Shown one piece after another: positions 46,001-56,959 of a stretch of 64,000 nucleotides of DNA. Origin of the DNA: Parapristionchus giblindavisi (Eukaryota > Nematoda > Chromadorea > Rhabditida > Diplogasteridae); NCBI GenBank assembly GCA_943737045.1, contig CALSFV010000292.1, positions 372,001-436,000 on the forward strand, in the 5' to 3' direction. Both the position numbers and the translations under genes were made by a program. Numbering within the stretch: position 1 is the first letter of the stretch; every line of letters starts with the position of its first letter. The notes below the pieces were generated by a model that was given only the letters and a program-made list of their open reading frames with translations, did not search any database and had not been told where the DNA came from.

Positions 46001-48606
46001 CGTATATGCAAGGGATAAATGATGTGCAAGAACCTTAACGAGAATCCCTTCACGCAGTTGTAAAAGTACAGATTAGTTAGCATAACGTCGCGGATTCGAA
46101 ACTTATTCCAAAACAATTTTCAAAAAAATCGCGCCTTTGTCTGTATTATCTATCACTCAGGACTCTAACAATCAATTAGCTGATTTGCATAAAAGAAGAC
46201 AGGTATAGCTTCTGCTACCTTGGCCTCTCAGTAAGTTCAAATTTTTTTGCGGACACCATCTTTAACGCAGTGAGTGATGTTTTGAAATAAGTCTGTCTAC
46301 ACAGCCATTTGCTCATACATTGACCATCCCCTTGCCCCTTACCTCTTGTCCATCGAGTACCTCCAAATTTATTTCTTGCAATGTGTTCAAAATAGATAAA
46401 TAGACAGGATGCATCTTAAGTCCTCCACCCGAGCTAATCGTCCATGCGCTAGGCCCATCAAATTATATATAATATATAATATATAAGCGAGACGGGCTAA
46501 AATCCGCCTGAGCAGGCATTTCTCCTTATAAAGACGGTTTATCTTCAATAGCATGTGCGTATGAGCGCTATATTTTTGAGTGTCTGTGGAAATGATTTGG
46601 ATAACTTCCTTAAAATTCACCAGAATAGGCATATCAGACATGGGTTCCAGTTCAAGACTGTGACTGGTCTGAATCCACCCTCTCAGCAACTCAAATATCA
46701 CCAGGATCGAGTCAGAACCGTACCTTTTCTCCGGTTTACAGTGACTAATTCCCGGAACCGATTACGGTTACACCGAAATCAGTTCGTATCGACCATGTGA
46801 TTTGAATGCAACGTCCCCGTTGAAAGCGTAGCATCGAATTTATGCGATCTCCACTGAAAGGTAAAGGCACAACCCGTTATTCAAGGCACACGAAGTCCTG
46901 CGGGTGATCACCGCTAGGCAAGCGATCCTTCAAGGCCAATTCAGTCCGGAGGGCCTGATCTCTTCTTCGGACCTACTCCACTACCTATCAGTAATCTATG
47001 AGGAATTATACTTTAATTTTGCGCCGCATAAAGTATATTATTATTATATTATTGGTGAGAGCATGGGACATGATGCGGGTTCCGGGTCGACCTACGCGAA
47101 TCAGAAATGCATGAATTACACAAGGAACCGGTAGCAACAACAAAGCAAACAATTGCGGGTCCATTAACAATGCAAAAGGATCATGATATTTCCATTTTGT
47201 TGATTGTATCTGTGACAAAACACAAAAATCTCAGTACTTTTGACCTTTTACATGCGCGTCATTTTCAGTATGAAAAGTTCCATAGATATTATACATATAC
47301 ATAGAAATTATAATAATAGTTAATAGAAATTTTTATTAATAATAATTAAGAATATTAAAATTAGGAATAATTAATAGAAATTATTATACATAGAAATTAT
47401 ATAAAATTACATATTTATTTATGATTGATAGTCCTTGCAAGTTATTAATAGACTACATGCATACCAAAATAGTTTTATGTTAAGTTCGGATATAATTGAA
47501 ATTTAAATTAGGGCCTCCTACCAGATCGCTTTACACTACACTACACATCATCCCTGTTAATCTTTGATAATCCGATAATGCCCCCGGAAACATTTCGCTA
47601 TTCTTGGTACCACTTCTCGTTATATAATCCCAATATAGTGCTATCTTATCTCCCACTCAAAATCTTTGATAGCCACGAAGCACAATGAGCATTTTTGCTA
47701 AATGCAGTAAGTATTCGATAAATGCAGTAAGTATTTGATAAATGCAGTAAGTATTTGCTAAATGCAGTAAGTACATACCTCTGTGGCCGGTGATTTTACG
47801 GACTCTGCGGTAGATGGCGGCATCTTCCAGATATTCTCCTGATATCTGAAAATACATGCACTAATAGCTGAATGTCAACGGAAACCATCAAAGATTTTGT
47901 TTTTTTTAGATCTTTCAAACGTGACTTTCTATTTTCTCTAACAAGAAAACAATGTGATCTTTGAATAGTGTTTTAAGCTGTTCTTGTTAACAATGTTTTT
48001 TTTAATAATTCGAAGAACTTCGGATCATTCGTTCGATTAAGTTAAAGGTGTTCTATTTTTACTTTTTAACTATGACATATGCATTCTGTGCTTTAACTAT
48101 TACTATTATCCCCCGGTGGAATAGAGTTTAGTGAGCAGTATCATTCATAGAACAAGCGTAATCTACGTATTCAATTCAATAAAACATTAACAATCGGCGT
48201 AATCTGAATAGATGTTACACTTCCCGCTTTATCAATGTAATTTAGCCTTTTTACACAGAGCATTTCCCTGAATAACGATGATTTGGCCGCCTAACGAGGT
48301 CTCCCTATAATAAATGAGTCCATTCCGTCTTCAATAGGCACGCATTAAAATATCAGAAAAACATTGGCAATCTTTGAAGTTTTCCATAAATCAAAAGATT
48401 AAATTTATGAATCAACACATTATTTAGACTCCTTTAACGGCAGACCAAAAGCTAATTTTACTCTCTGCATTGGTAATAGTCTTGTAGACAAAGAAAGCGA
48501 GAAAGTGAAGTCAGAGTGGACAGTTTCAAATTAGCTTTGGTGTCGCTTTAACACTTACTGGAGCAGTAATAGTAGATGCTACGAGAGTCAAGAGGTAGAT
48601 CAACAT
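41992..48606 (-). CDS. TGF-beta-like cystine-knot secreted protein, copy A
   Basis: Predicted secreted ligand precursor of 236 aa. Exons: 48606-48559, 47845-47779, 45884-45830, 45641-45566, 43737-43639, 43543-43452, 43203-43096, 42921-42837, 42072-41992 (TGA); all phases agree. Residues 1-15 are a signal peptide (MLIYLLTLVASTITA). Residues 17-145 are prodomain-like, including VIHAEVVLYLI, which recalls the propeptide motif AELxLY. The knot has C156, C185-R-G-G-C189, C200-C201 and C233. The finger-2 stretch CCKHTKMSALEFSYIKNGS closely follows the family pattern CCxPTKxxxLxxxYxDxxx. As in copy B, the wrist segment is about 20 residues short and the end is QCGYV without the final Cys. No dibasic cleavage motif of the RxxR type is clear. 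Tandem, same strand as copy B, 0.66 kb apart. Confidence 0.82.
42763..42822 (+). repeat. Dispersed repeat with (AAAGGT)n
   Basis: AAAGGTAAAGGTAAAGGTAC followed by AACCCGTTAATCAAGGCACA. Same unit as 46858-46912 and inverted 24925-24970. It ends about 15 bp from the exon at 42837. Confidence 0.6.
42943..43003. repeat. (TA)n microsatellite
   Basis: Dinucleotide run at the 3' end of the intron before exon 42921-42837 of TGF-beta-like copy A. Confidence 0.97.
43738..44900. other. Intron 4 of TGF-beta-like copy A, first part; no clear feature
   Basis: 1.8-kb intron (43738-45565). The part before the M2 MITE has a small plus-strand ORF (43920-44162) that I regard as chance. Confidence 0.4.
44901..45020. 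mobile_element. M2-family MITE
   Basis: TTAAAGCGCACCCAAGC, core CTCGCGTAGACAAAGAAAGC, right end GGGGTTTCGCTTTAAAG. Inside an intron of TGF-beta-like copy A. Confidence 0.9.
46858..46912 (+). repeat. Dispersed repeat with AAAGGT words
   Basis: AAAGGTAAAGGCACAACCCG and TCAAGGCACACGAAGTCCTG. Third copy of the unit at 42763-42822. The 1.9-kb intron 45885-47778 of copy A around it shows no other recognisable feature apart from a TA-rich palindrome at 46455-46485. Confidence 0.6.
47694..47776. repeat. ~21-bp minisatellite next to a splice donor
   Basis: Four units of TGATAAATGCAGTAAGTATT (variants) fill the first 80 bp of the intron after exon 47779-47845. On the plus strand each unit contains CAGTAAGTA, a consensus-like splice donor in antisense. 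Confidence 0.85.
48432..48551. mobile_element. M2-family MITE at a splice donor
   Basis: TTTAACGGCAGACCAAAAGC to TTAGCTTTGGTGTCGCTTTAA. On the minus strand the end starts at +8 of intron 1 of TGF-beta-like copy A (GTAAGTGTTAAAGCGACACC). Confidence 0.85.
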
Positions 48607-50889
48607 ATCAGATGGTGTGACGACTTGAATACTAACGGCTTGGTGATAAAGAGGAACGATGATACGTCGGGGTGCTTATGTAAGAATGAGTAGAAACGAT
48701 AAGGATCTCTTGGATCTATTCTTCGTGTTGCACTTTCTATGAATAGATGCCCTTTACTGATCGATGATATGATAAGACGAAGGCGTATCATCACTCTGTA
48801 CTATCGATTGATTAGAGATAACAAGTATTCGAATTTCCAGTATTCTAGTGTAAGCCATGTTGTAATTGAAAGCCAAATAGGCGAGACAGCGAAGATTCAA
48901 AATGAAGTCTCATCTGCGCCATTTCATGGAAGGAATGAAAGAACTTTGCAAATATAATGTCCTGAGAATACTATAATATGAAGTTTGACCGTATATCCGC
49001 TATGACAGATCTCTGTCACAGACAAGGATATCACTGACATTTCCTCATCTTTTGAGTGGAACGACGGGATATTGCACAGTATCTGTGCAGTCCGAACATC
49101 ATAATCTTCCGACGATCAGAGATGATGTATTTTTGTAAAAGCAACATTTTTAAGTAGCATAAAATATCTAAGCCCATTCATTTTTTTAAAATAAAAACGA
49201 AATAAGTTGTTTAGAGTGTCGCATTCTGGATTGATCTATGAGATAATGTCATATTGACAGACGTGATGATACTGTGACGTACGATCCTTGAAGCTAATGA
49301 AGGAACTAATTATTTAGGTGTCTTTTGCTCGTGCGTATTTAAATGCATAACATACAGTGTTATTTATTATTTACATAATATTTTGTCATACAGAAAAATT
49401 AAGCCATATAAGACAGTGTAAACTATAGATTTTTTTCTAAACAGCGTTTTTTTATTAGTTTTATACGGATAAAGATTGGATAAATATTTCTTTTAGATAT
49501 TTTGGAAAATAAATCACGTTTTGACATTTATTTTTTTACAAATTAGCACCTGAAACCTGTATCTTAAGGCTTCAATTGTCACGAGTTTATATATTTTTTT
49601 AAAATTTCTTTTAATAACAAACGCCGCAGCCCCTGTAACACTGATTACCGTTATATATTAATTCATCCTGCGATATTAGACTACTCCGATAAGATATTTT
49701 GACTTGCGGAGTACAGATCACACCGGCGCTTCTTTGGGTTCTGTCCAACCCCCCCCCCCCCATCAACCTCGAAATTGGGGGATAGGGGTTGGTTGGGGGG
49801 GGGGTGTGGAAGTTTTTAAAAAACCGAAGTAGTTCCTGTACACCGTCTTCCCACAACATACTGCGCAACGCGGTGTGTGCCGCGAGCCAAAAATACCATA
49901 GTACTCAATGGTAACGAATATTATACTCAATGAAATAAGTTTACACCGTATTATATTCAGATGAGTGGCTCCAATTCCTTCCTCACTTTGCGTGACAATT
50001 TAAGGCTAGGAAGCTCTATTTTTGGTCCTTTAAAGGTAGACAGACCTCGCTCCATACTCTGTTATACTTTAGTGTGTGAAATGAAGAGATGATGGTGGTT
50101 CCCCTTTGTAAAGTCCACAAGTTGAACTGAACCAAGAATAATGTGATGGTGGCTAATTTAGGACTCTATTATTAAAATAGTACTGAATGATGTATATGGT
50201 TGTTGATGTAACGTGTAGGTGGAGAAGAACCTAGTCTATACGTAGAGTACATGTTATTTATACAAAGTCGACTCCTATTATTAATGGGGGGGGGCTGTTA
50301 GGAGACAATATGGGGTGGTAAAAATAGTTTGAAGACATTCCTGTAGGTGGGCGAATTATTAAAGGCACTAATTATCCCGTCTTGTTTGAAACGCTCTGAC
50401 CATACTCTCTCGCAGCCAGATGATGTGAAACCGTTAGTTACATAATTGTAAATTCCCTCGTGAATTTGCCTCACCCTCAAAATATCTTTCACGAATCGTA
50501 TTTGTGATTAACGAACATCATAAATGTTCAAAATTCGCTAGAGGCTAATGTCATTCACTGATTGAATTCAATTTTTGAATTATTTATGGTTTTCCACAAC
50601 GTAATAGAATCACTTGAAATGTACCGTGCTAGAGAAGTCCTACGCAATAGTGAGACTTATTCTTGAAAACATTACATTGTTCTACGTTTTGCAACAAATA
50701 TAGGCACAAATGGAACAGTATAGTACGCAAAAATATTCGTGACGCTCGCCACTTGCTGACTTTTCCAGAAACACGATCAGTCCGATTGTGCATTGATGCA
50801 TGAATTGGAGTATTGTAGTAGTGACGTTGCAAGGAGTCCTTCCTAATAGAGATGGCAATAACGCACAATGCATTGATGGCCCACAGAGC
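48607..50889. other. Intergenic upstream of TGF-beta-like copy A; no confident gene
   Basis: Probable promoter side of copy A. A plus-strand ORF at 48739-48957 (72 codons) is unassigned. C- and G-runs lie at 49749-49762 and 49794-49803, a G-run at 50286-50293, and a decayed M2-like piece (ACGCTCTGACCATACTCTCT) at about 50390-50412. Confidence 0.4.
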
Positions 50890-51130
50890 GGTCTATAATC
50901 ATTGCGGGCCCGCAAACTAGGAGAGAGGGGAGGGGGAGTCATTCATACTCTGCTACTTTTTATGATCGGTCGTTCATCTCATTAACAGAGAAAAACGACC
51001 GATCGCAAAAAAATAGCAGGGTAGGAATAAAGTAGTCATTGCGGGCCCGCAATAGCATCCCTCCTCCTCCCCTCCCTCTGAGTTTGCGGGCCCGCAATGA
51101 TTTTACACCGCACTGCGGGCCCGCAACCCC
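50890..51130. repeat. Foldback block with TTGCGGGCCCGCAA palindromes
   Basis: The perfect palindrome TTGCGGGCCCGCAA (or one base shorter) occurs at about 50903, 51039, 51080 and 51112. Between the first two, GATCGGTCGTT pairs with AACGACCGATC and CTGCTACTTTTT with AAAAATAGCAG. It is a GC island in AT-rich DNA, similar in style to 32317-32545. Confidence 0.8.
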
Positions 51131-52729
51131 CGAATAGCCATCTCTACTTCCTAATGTCTGGGACAACTTGAAAGGTGTTCATCTATTCAAAAAGATCACA
51201 GTGTAGCGGCTCATACACTGAGCAAGTCCATCAAAATAGCGGATCATAAGGAGATGAAAGAAGATGAATAGAAGAAAGAAGATCCCCTTTATGACACTTC
51301 AGATTCAGTGGAAACACTGCATAGTTAATCTTGATAAAGTGTATTTCTGCTCTGTTAAACTACGGCGTCTGTCTCCTATTTGGAAGCCCCCAATATGCTC
51401 GATCTCTAGTCGCTGTATTTATGCCTGTAGTCGAAGTGCGTATATTTTTCTTCAGTGAAACCGAATATTGGACAACATTTCAGGAAAATGCTACTGATCC
51501 CCCTTATCTTCGGTAATCAGATAAAAAAGCGTGGTTGGCAAAAGAATGAATGCTACCAAATGTCACATAATTTTTGAAATGACATATTATTCGGTCGTCT
51601 AAGAAGGCCATAATATACGCTAACTATCGGGTGCTGATGTGTATTTACTCTCTCTGACCACCCCACCCTCACTCTATCACATATAATTATAATAATGATA
51701 ATATATAATCAAGCATATCTAACTGTGCATGAGATGCATGTATAGAGATGTCACACAGCTTAGCGGGCTCATATTAGTATGATTACAACTATTCCAAAAT
51801 GTTGTGATGAATATGAATAAGCAGATAAAGATCACTCCAGAATGTAACATTATTGATGCAATCACTTACTATAACTAGCTACTGGCTTCACTGTGTGCCA
51901 TGAAAGATGTTAGCCTGATTCTATGCATATCAAAGGTGTCAATAGAAAAATTGACTTGTTTGAAGGTGGTTTAGAAGCACTACCATTTCTGACTCCGCAG
52001 ATTCAGACCCGTCTGGGAAAGGGCTGTTGATTCCATTTTTTCTCTCACTACTGTTCGACAACATACGAATAAATGAACGACTTATGTTGAACCATTCATG
52101 TAAACCCGGACTGTCATACCCTCCAAGAGTGTGGACCACGTGATTGTGGTGTCTATCTTCCATGGATATGAGATGCATCCCAGCGGGCAGTCACTACTTT
52201 ATTTGCTTCACAGTATCAAGACTTCTGGAGACATGGGATCCTCATGCTGCCCAATCATCGATGCGCAAGGAGGATATAATGAGGGAAATGACGAGTTGTT
52301 AAGATATAATCTAGTTCTACGTCTATATCGTGTTGACGGTCATACACTTGACTATGATATCTTTCAGAGATCAGTCAGCGTACTTTCGTAGAAGAAATGA
52401 CCATTTATCAATCATTTTGAAGAATATTTTGCAGGACGGATTTACTTAATCTATCGCACCATCGATGATCTCACCCCTGTGCGGATGATGACATTTTTTT
52501 GTAAAAAGTATTTTCAATGCTTGCAAAAGACGTAAAATATCATAGACATTAATAGTAAACTTAGTAAGTTTCCAGATAGGTCTTGCACACTAATGATAAA
52601 ATGTCACAGTCTTCTGATTCATGCCATTTGTTCTTTGAAATAATGCGAGAGAGTGTTCTTATTGACAGAGTGTATGTGTGGTATGGGTTGCAGAATCAAG
52701 AAAAAAACACTGAAGCGATATGTTTCTGT
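51131..52729. other. Intergenic with unassigned short ORFs
   Basis: Open frames at 51264-51458 (+), 51939-52178 (-) and 52131-52391 (+) look protein-like in places. They lack flanking exons, domains or codon bias that would support a gene. Possibly decayed coding DNA. A segment at 52480-52550 resembles 49110-49170. Confidence 0.35.
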
Positions 52730-52843
52730 AATGCGGTGCTACATTTTCAAAACGTGCGCACACCGTAACCTCCGCCGTAACGACGGAGACGAGCGGAGGA
52801 GGTTACGGCGTACGCACGTTTTGAAAATGTAACACCGCATAAG
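52730..52843. mobile_element. M3-family palindromic MITE
   Basis: AATGCGGTGCTACATTTTCA and TTGAAAATGTAACACCGCAT, interior CCGTAACCTCCGCCGTAACG. Confidence 0.92.
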
Positions 52844-52861
52844 TATTATGTGAACTATTAC

Positions 52862-52915
52862 TTTTTGATTTACAAATCTGTATTGTTTCATGCTAAGCAT
52901 GTTGATAAATATATA
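52862..52915. repeat. Dispersed repeat copy
   Basis: TTTGATTTACAAATCTGTAT and TTTCATGCTAAGCATGTTGA followed by a short TA run. Same family as 5186-5228 and 34820-34886. Confidence 0.7.
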
Positions 52916-53121
52916 TAAGAGTTCAATATGCATTGAGAATGAATCATATGAAGTGTATCATTTCCTATTAGATGGCTTCACAGAGGAATTCAACGCATAC
53001 AACGACCATTACTCTCATGCCAATTTCATGATAAAGTATCATTTGCATAAACTGCGTCATACAATACGATCTATCAAGCGATTATTGAGACTTTTGTTGA
53101 ATTCTGCGATTTTACGAAATA

Positions 53122-53124
53122 ATA

Positions 53125-53155
<31 letters not shown>
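53122..53155. repeat. (AAT)n microsatellite
   Basis: Trinucleotide run after a 79-codon unassigned ORF (52890-53129). 53156-55302 otherwise shows a TTTTC-rich tract at 53828-53935 and no gene. Confidence 0.9.
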
Positions 53156-53827
53156 TTTATACGTATTCATGAATAAACAGTGAATACTTTTCTATCCAGC
53201 GCGACGTGCCAATGTTCCGTTTCGATGTAGTCAGCTACTGCGTTGCTACATTTTCCGTTATTATATCTATTCGTCGTCAAAAACGCTGTCCAGATATTGT
53301 ACTCGTGTTTCATTCAGCCAAAACATATGAGAATAACGTGGCAAGAAGTATATTGTAGTTGCGCGTAAATAGGCAAGTGTATTTTCAAGTGTGGCAAGTG
53401 TAATCTGCTCTATTTTCATGTGTTGTTGCTGTTTTCAATGTGAGAGTGGAAGGTAATACGCGATTTACGCTACTTCCAGAATGATCAATGAAGCAGAAGT
53501 GTAAACAAACTGTACGAAGGTGGCAAGGACTTGTCACATGATCGGCGAGAGCTTTTGATGTCTTTGTAAGCCCTAAGATATCTAATTAGAGTTAAAGTAA
53601 TGAAACTATGGTTTTAAAGTAGGTTGTGTTAGAAAAGAAACTATGTAAAGACTTAATATCTAGAGATAAAAACGATCCAGTGTTTCGGCCCTGGTCCTAG
53701 ACACTGGATCTATGCTATCTATCTATCTTTTCACGTACTTTTTAGCAGAGTTCACATGATCTTGAAATCGTACACTATGCGAATAGAAACTGAAAGATCT
53801 GAAATTCGGATTCTTAATGTTTCAAGG

Positions 53828-53935
53828 AAATCTTTTTTTCTTTTCCGTCTTTTCCTTTTCCTATCTTTTCCATGATCTTTTCCGTCTTTTCTTTTCCAAT
53901 CTTTTCTTTTCTTTTCTTGATCTTTTCCGTGGTGG
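53828..53935. repeat. Pyrimidine-rich TCTTTTC repeat
   Basis: Irregular tandem of TTTTCC/TCTTTTC words, for example ATCTTTTCCGTCTTTTC. Confidence 0.8.
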
Positions 53936-55302
53936 GACTGTGCAAGAGATGTCTATATAAGTGATGACTAAAAATGGACATTTCCGTTCAGATATTTGTT
54001 ATGCATTTTATCTAATGCTACTCACTCTAAGCTAACGCTCAGTTAAATGTCAATAAAATGTCATCAATTATTAGTAGTGTTTTCTAGACGCATCCATCGA
54101 CCACTAAATATCGCCTAATTTTAGCTAAAAGACTGCTTCCCAGGGCCAATTTTGTCTTCGCTATAGCAACTACACTCTATCTAGTTTCCGTTTTCAAGTC
54201 ACGACAGACTAACTAATGTATAATTAGAATAGTTTTTTTTTAAAGTTTTTAAAGACTTTTTTGATGAGATCATCAAAAAATGTCAAACGGTCAATATAGT
54301 ACAAAAAACTGGGAATAAAGACTATAATAGAGCAGCATAGTCATGGGGAGTCCCAACGGAAAACTTTTCCCCGTTTCATTTTGGGTGCTGATATCACAAT
54401 TGTTTATCGTTTGCGTTCATTGAATCTTCGATGTACTATTCGGTGGAGGTGTTTGATGATGATATTGTTTGGAGAGGACAAAAACTATTAGGAGTAACTA
54501 ATATGGTGGCATTCAAAAAGAATTATGCAATTGCGTAGCTCTGTCGCAGTGTGACTTCACAACTTTTTCTCTGCACATAAAGTGAAGATAAAGATTACTG
54601 TCTCGATAGTGCAAAGATTACTTCTCCAAAAACTCTGATAATGTATTTTCGAAAAAAGTTGCTGGTGTTTAGCACTTAGGTAAGAAATATGAGTAGTGAT
54701 CATATAAACCAAAATGTATGAGGACGAATCATTTCACATTACAGATTGTTAGAATTTGGAAGCGATTTGCCCGTATTCAACTAAATTCAGAGAAAATTAT
54801 TGTAATGTCGCATATGCAAGCGTCTCTTATTTCTATTTTCAAAGCACATGATCTACATAAATATCGTCGTTTGATGATTCAATTCTGTTACTCCCTCACC
54901 ATGTCAAGACTTGGGATAATTTGAATTACTTCATTCAACAAACAAATTCACATATGCACAAATATCGCCAGTTAATGTATGGCTGCACATATAACAAATA
55001 ACAATGTAGTCGAAGGCGAAATGCATAGCATGCATCCCATGGATACCCGGACTCGTGAGTTAAATATCACACACATATATCAAGAATCACTCATAGAGGC
55101 ACAAATATGAATCGGATGGGTGTTCGACACATCACATCGAAAAGTAGCTCAAACCGGTAATGACTTGAAAGAAAAGTGGAACACGTGTTCGTGGAATCAG
55201 CTCAAATAGTAACTCGTACAAATATTGCTTACTGTAGCGGTGCAGTGACATGATGAATTCTATAAAGGATGGCCGAATTGCAGGCTGGCAATCAGTAGAT
55301 CT

Positions 55303-55413
55303 TCAGGATCGTCGTGATTTGCCGGATGAGGCAGAGCCAGATCGAGGACCGGCGAATCGACCGACCTGACCGCAGTAGCTATCGTCGTCGCACTGAATGT
55401 GGATGTGGAACAT
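55303..55413 (-). CDS. MFHIHI microprotein, copy 1 (36 aa)
   Basis: ORF starts MFHIHIQCDDDSYCGQVGRF and ends GKSRRS, stop at 55303. The ATG lies 1 nt after an AATTTCAG acceptor at 55415. An upstream exon without any ATG ends at donor AAAG|GTTCGC (55480), giving a 66-bp intron and a 5'UTR exon. The first ten codons match copy 2 exactly as protein but differ at four synonymous sites, which suggests selection on the peptide. No signal peptide or domain known. Two Cys (8 and 14) are shared by all copies. Function unknown. Confidence 0.6.
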   Translation of the reverse strand: MFHIHIQCDDDSYCGQVGRFAGPRSGSASSGKSRRS

Positions 55414-55620
55414 GCTGAAATTGGGAGAAGTAAGAATACAGTAATCAGAGTACACCAGAGCAGTGCGTACTCAAGCGAACCTTTCTTTGTTGTTGTTTGG
55501 AAAGTTGGAGGAAGGTAAAAGAGTCGACAAACGCGGATGGGCTAAGCTGAGAAGGAGGCAAGCCGAGGCAATCTCCTTCGAGATTCTGACAAATTAATGA
55601 GGCATATCATGGATTTGAGG

Positions 55621-55660
55621 CACCGCCCTTATAATACATCAGAGGCTGGCTCCGCCCAAA
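55621..55660 (-). promoter_or_regulatory. Candidate promoter of MFHIHI copy 1: paired CCGCCC boxes and TATA-like word
   Basis: Two CCGCCC boxes about 30 bp apart (GGGCGG on the coding strand) bracket a TATTATAAGG word upstream of the 5'UTR exon. Similar box pairs lie upstream of copy 2 (57004-57030) and copy 3 (58686-58722). Confidence 0.45.
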
Positions 55661-55810
55661 ATTCTGCTTCTCTATTCTCGGCTATCTCCGAATCTGATCT
55701 GGCCTCCAGGCTCCTCCCCCTTGTAGGTCCTAAAACATGCCTGAATAGCCATAGTAGGGAACGCAGTAGTGGCTATGCATGTTTAAATAAGGAATGAGTC
55801 GTAGGAATCA

Positions 55811-56278
55811 GTGATGCTCCTTAATTCTGTATTGAAAGTGTTTGAAGTGCTGCCAGATGTTTCGGACAATGACTCAGATATGAGCGATCAGTCTTCATCA
55901 TGTCACTTGGTTGTTCATATGGGCGAAATTCAAGAGTTCCCAGAATATCTATATTTATCGTACACAAGTTTCATCAAGTATATGAATGATTCATTCATGG
56001 AGACTGTTTCAACCATACTAACAACAGACTTTCTTCCTGAACGATTTTCAATTTGGATAAATCCCAAGTGTATTGCTGTTTGCAATATACTATTTTGTTC
56101 TTTATTTTGCAAAATCCAGTCTGAATATCAATCTTGTGAAGAGTTTACGAAGATCTTTTTTTATGTTCTTATGGATGTAGGTCAATTCCGGAGTAATCGT
56201 CGTCTGGATTTTTCCGGAGCAATCGTTTTCTGCGAACACGGTGAATTATATTCAATAAATAACAAGGAGCATGATTGA
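55811..56278 (+). CDS. Hypothetical ORF, 155 aa
   Basis: An uninterrupted frame in AT-rich DNA between microgenes 1 and 2, opposite strand, starting MMLLNSVLKVFEVLPDVSDN. It contains DQSSSCHLVVHMGEIQEFPE and a hydrophobic Cys-containing stretch (CIAVCNILFCSLFC). A frame this long is uncommon by chance here. I see no splice sites, no known domain and no clear start context. It could be an intronless gene, a TE remnant or chance. Confidence 0.4.
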   Translation: MMLLNSVLKVFEVLPDVSDNDSDMSDQSSSCHLVVHMGEIQEFPEYLYLSYTSFIKYMNDSFMETVSTILTTDFLPERFSIWINPKCIAVCNILFCSLFCKIQSEYQSCEEFTKIFFYVLMDVGQFRSNRRLDFSGAIVFCEHGELYSINNKEHD

Positions 56279-56663
56279 CAGTCGGATAAACTCTCAAAGA
56301 ATTCAACAGTCATTATAACAAAGAAAACATCTGTCAACGAATCTGACAAAGAGCTTGTTCTAAACGTATAATATGTTTGAACGAACAAAATAGATAGCAT
56401 CAATGTCTTTATCAATGTCGTATGACACTAGGCGATACCCGATGTGGCCATGATACACGAATGTATGTGATAGAGACCAAAACTATCGATGGTCGACATG
56501 ACAGACATGTGATGTGCGCTAGTATGACTACGAACAGTGTAAAATGAGATCAAAGATCAAAGTTAGTCTTAGAGACTCAATAACAACAAAAACAATCAGT
56601 GCATAGAAGAAAGGCATACTGTACATTACGGTAAGACTGGAGGTCGTTGTCTACTGTAGATGG

Positions 56664-56771
56664 TCATGGTTGTCGTGAGATTAACCTCGGCGACAGTAGG
56701 TCGGATGGTCGAATGCCTCGTTCCATCGTGCAATACTTGGGATCGTCGCATTGGATGTGTATGTGGAACAT
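56664..56771 (-). CDS. MFHIHI microprotein, copy 2 (35 aa)
   Basis: Starts MFHIHIQCDDPKYCTMERGI, stop at 56664. The acceptor CATTTCAG is 1 nt before ATG. The 5'UTR exon ends at 56889 (ATTAAG|GTATCC), giving a 116-bp intron with the same 3' sequence (TTACTGTATTC, TTTCTCCCA) as the other copies. Beyond residue 14 the sequence diverges from copies 1 and 3. Codons 4, 6, 7, 10 and the Tyr codon differ silently from copy 1. Confidence 0.6.
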   Translation of the reverse strand: MFHIHIQCDDPKYCTMERGIRPSDLLSPRLISRQP

Positions 56772-56959
56772 ACTGAAATGGGAGAAATATGAATACAGTA
56801 ACCAAGCGCACGCAAAATGCTATCATGAACTGATCTGGAAATGATCCGAAGAAGAAGAAAAAGAGGATGAAATGGATGAAATGGATACCTTAATTTGATG
56901 AAGTAGCGAAGCAAAGTGAAACGGAACACAGATTAGAAGAGTGAAGAGCTGTTAGGAGC

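Noticed and set aside
50298..50492. 64-aa ORF as an exon
   Set aside because: Part of it is a decayed M2 MITE (GCGAGAGAGTATGGTCAGAGCG region).
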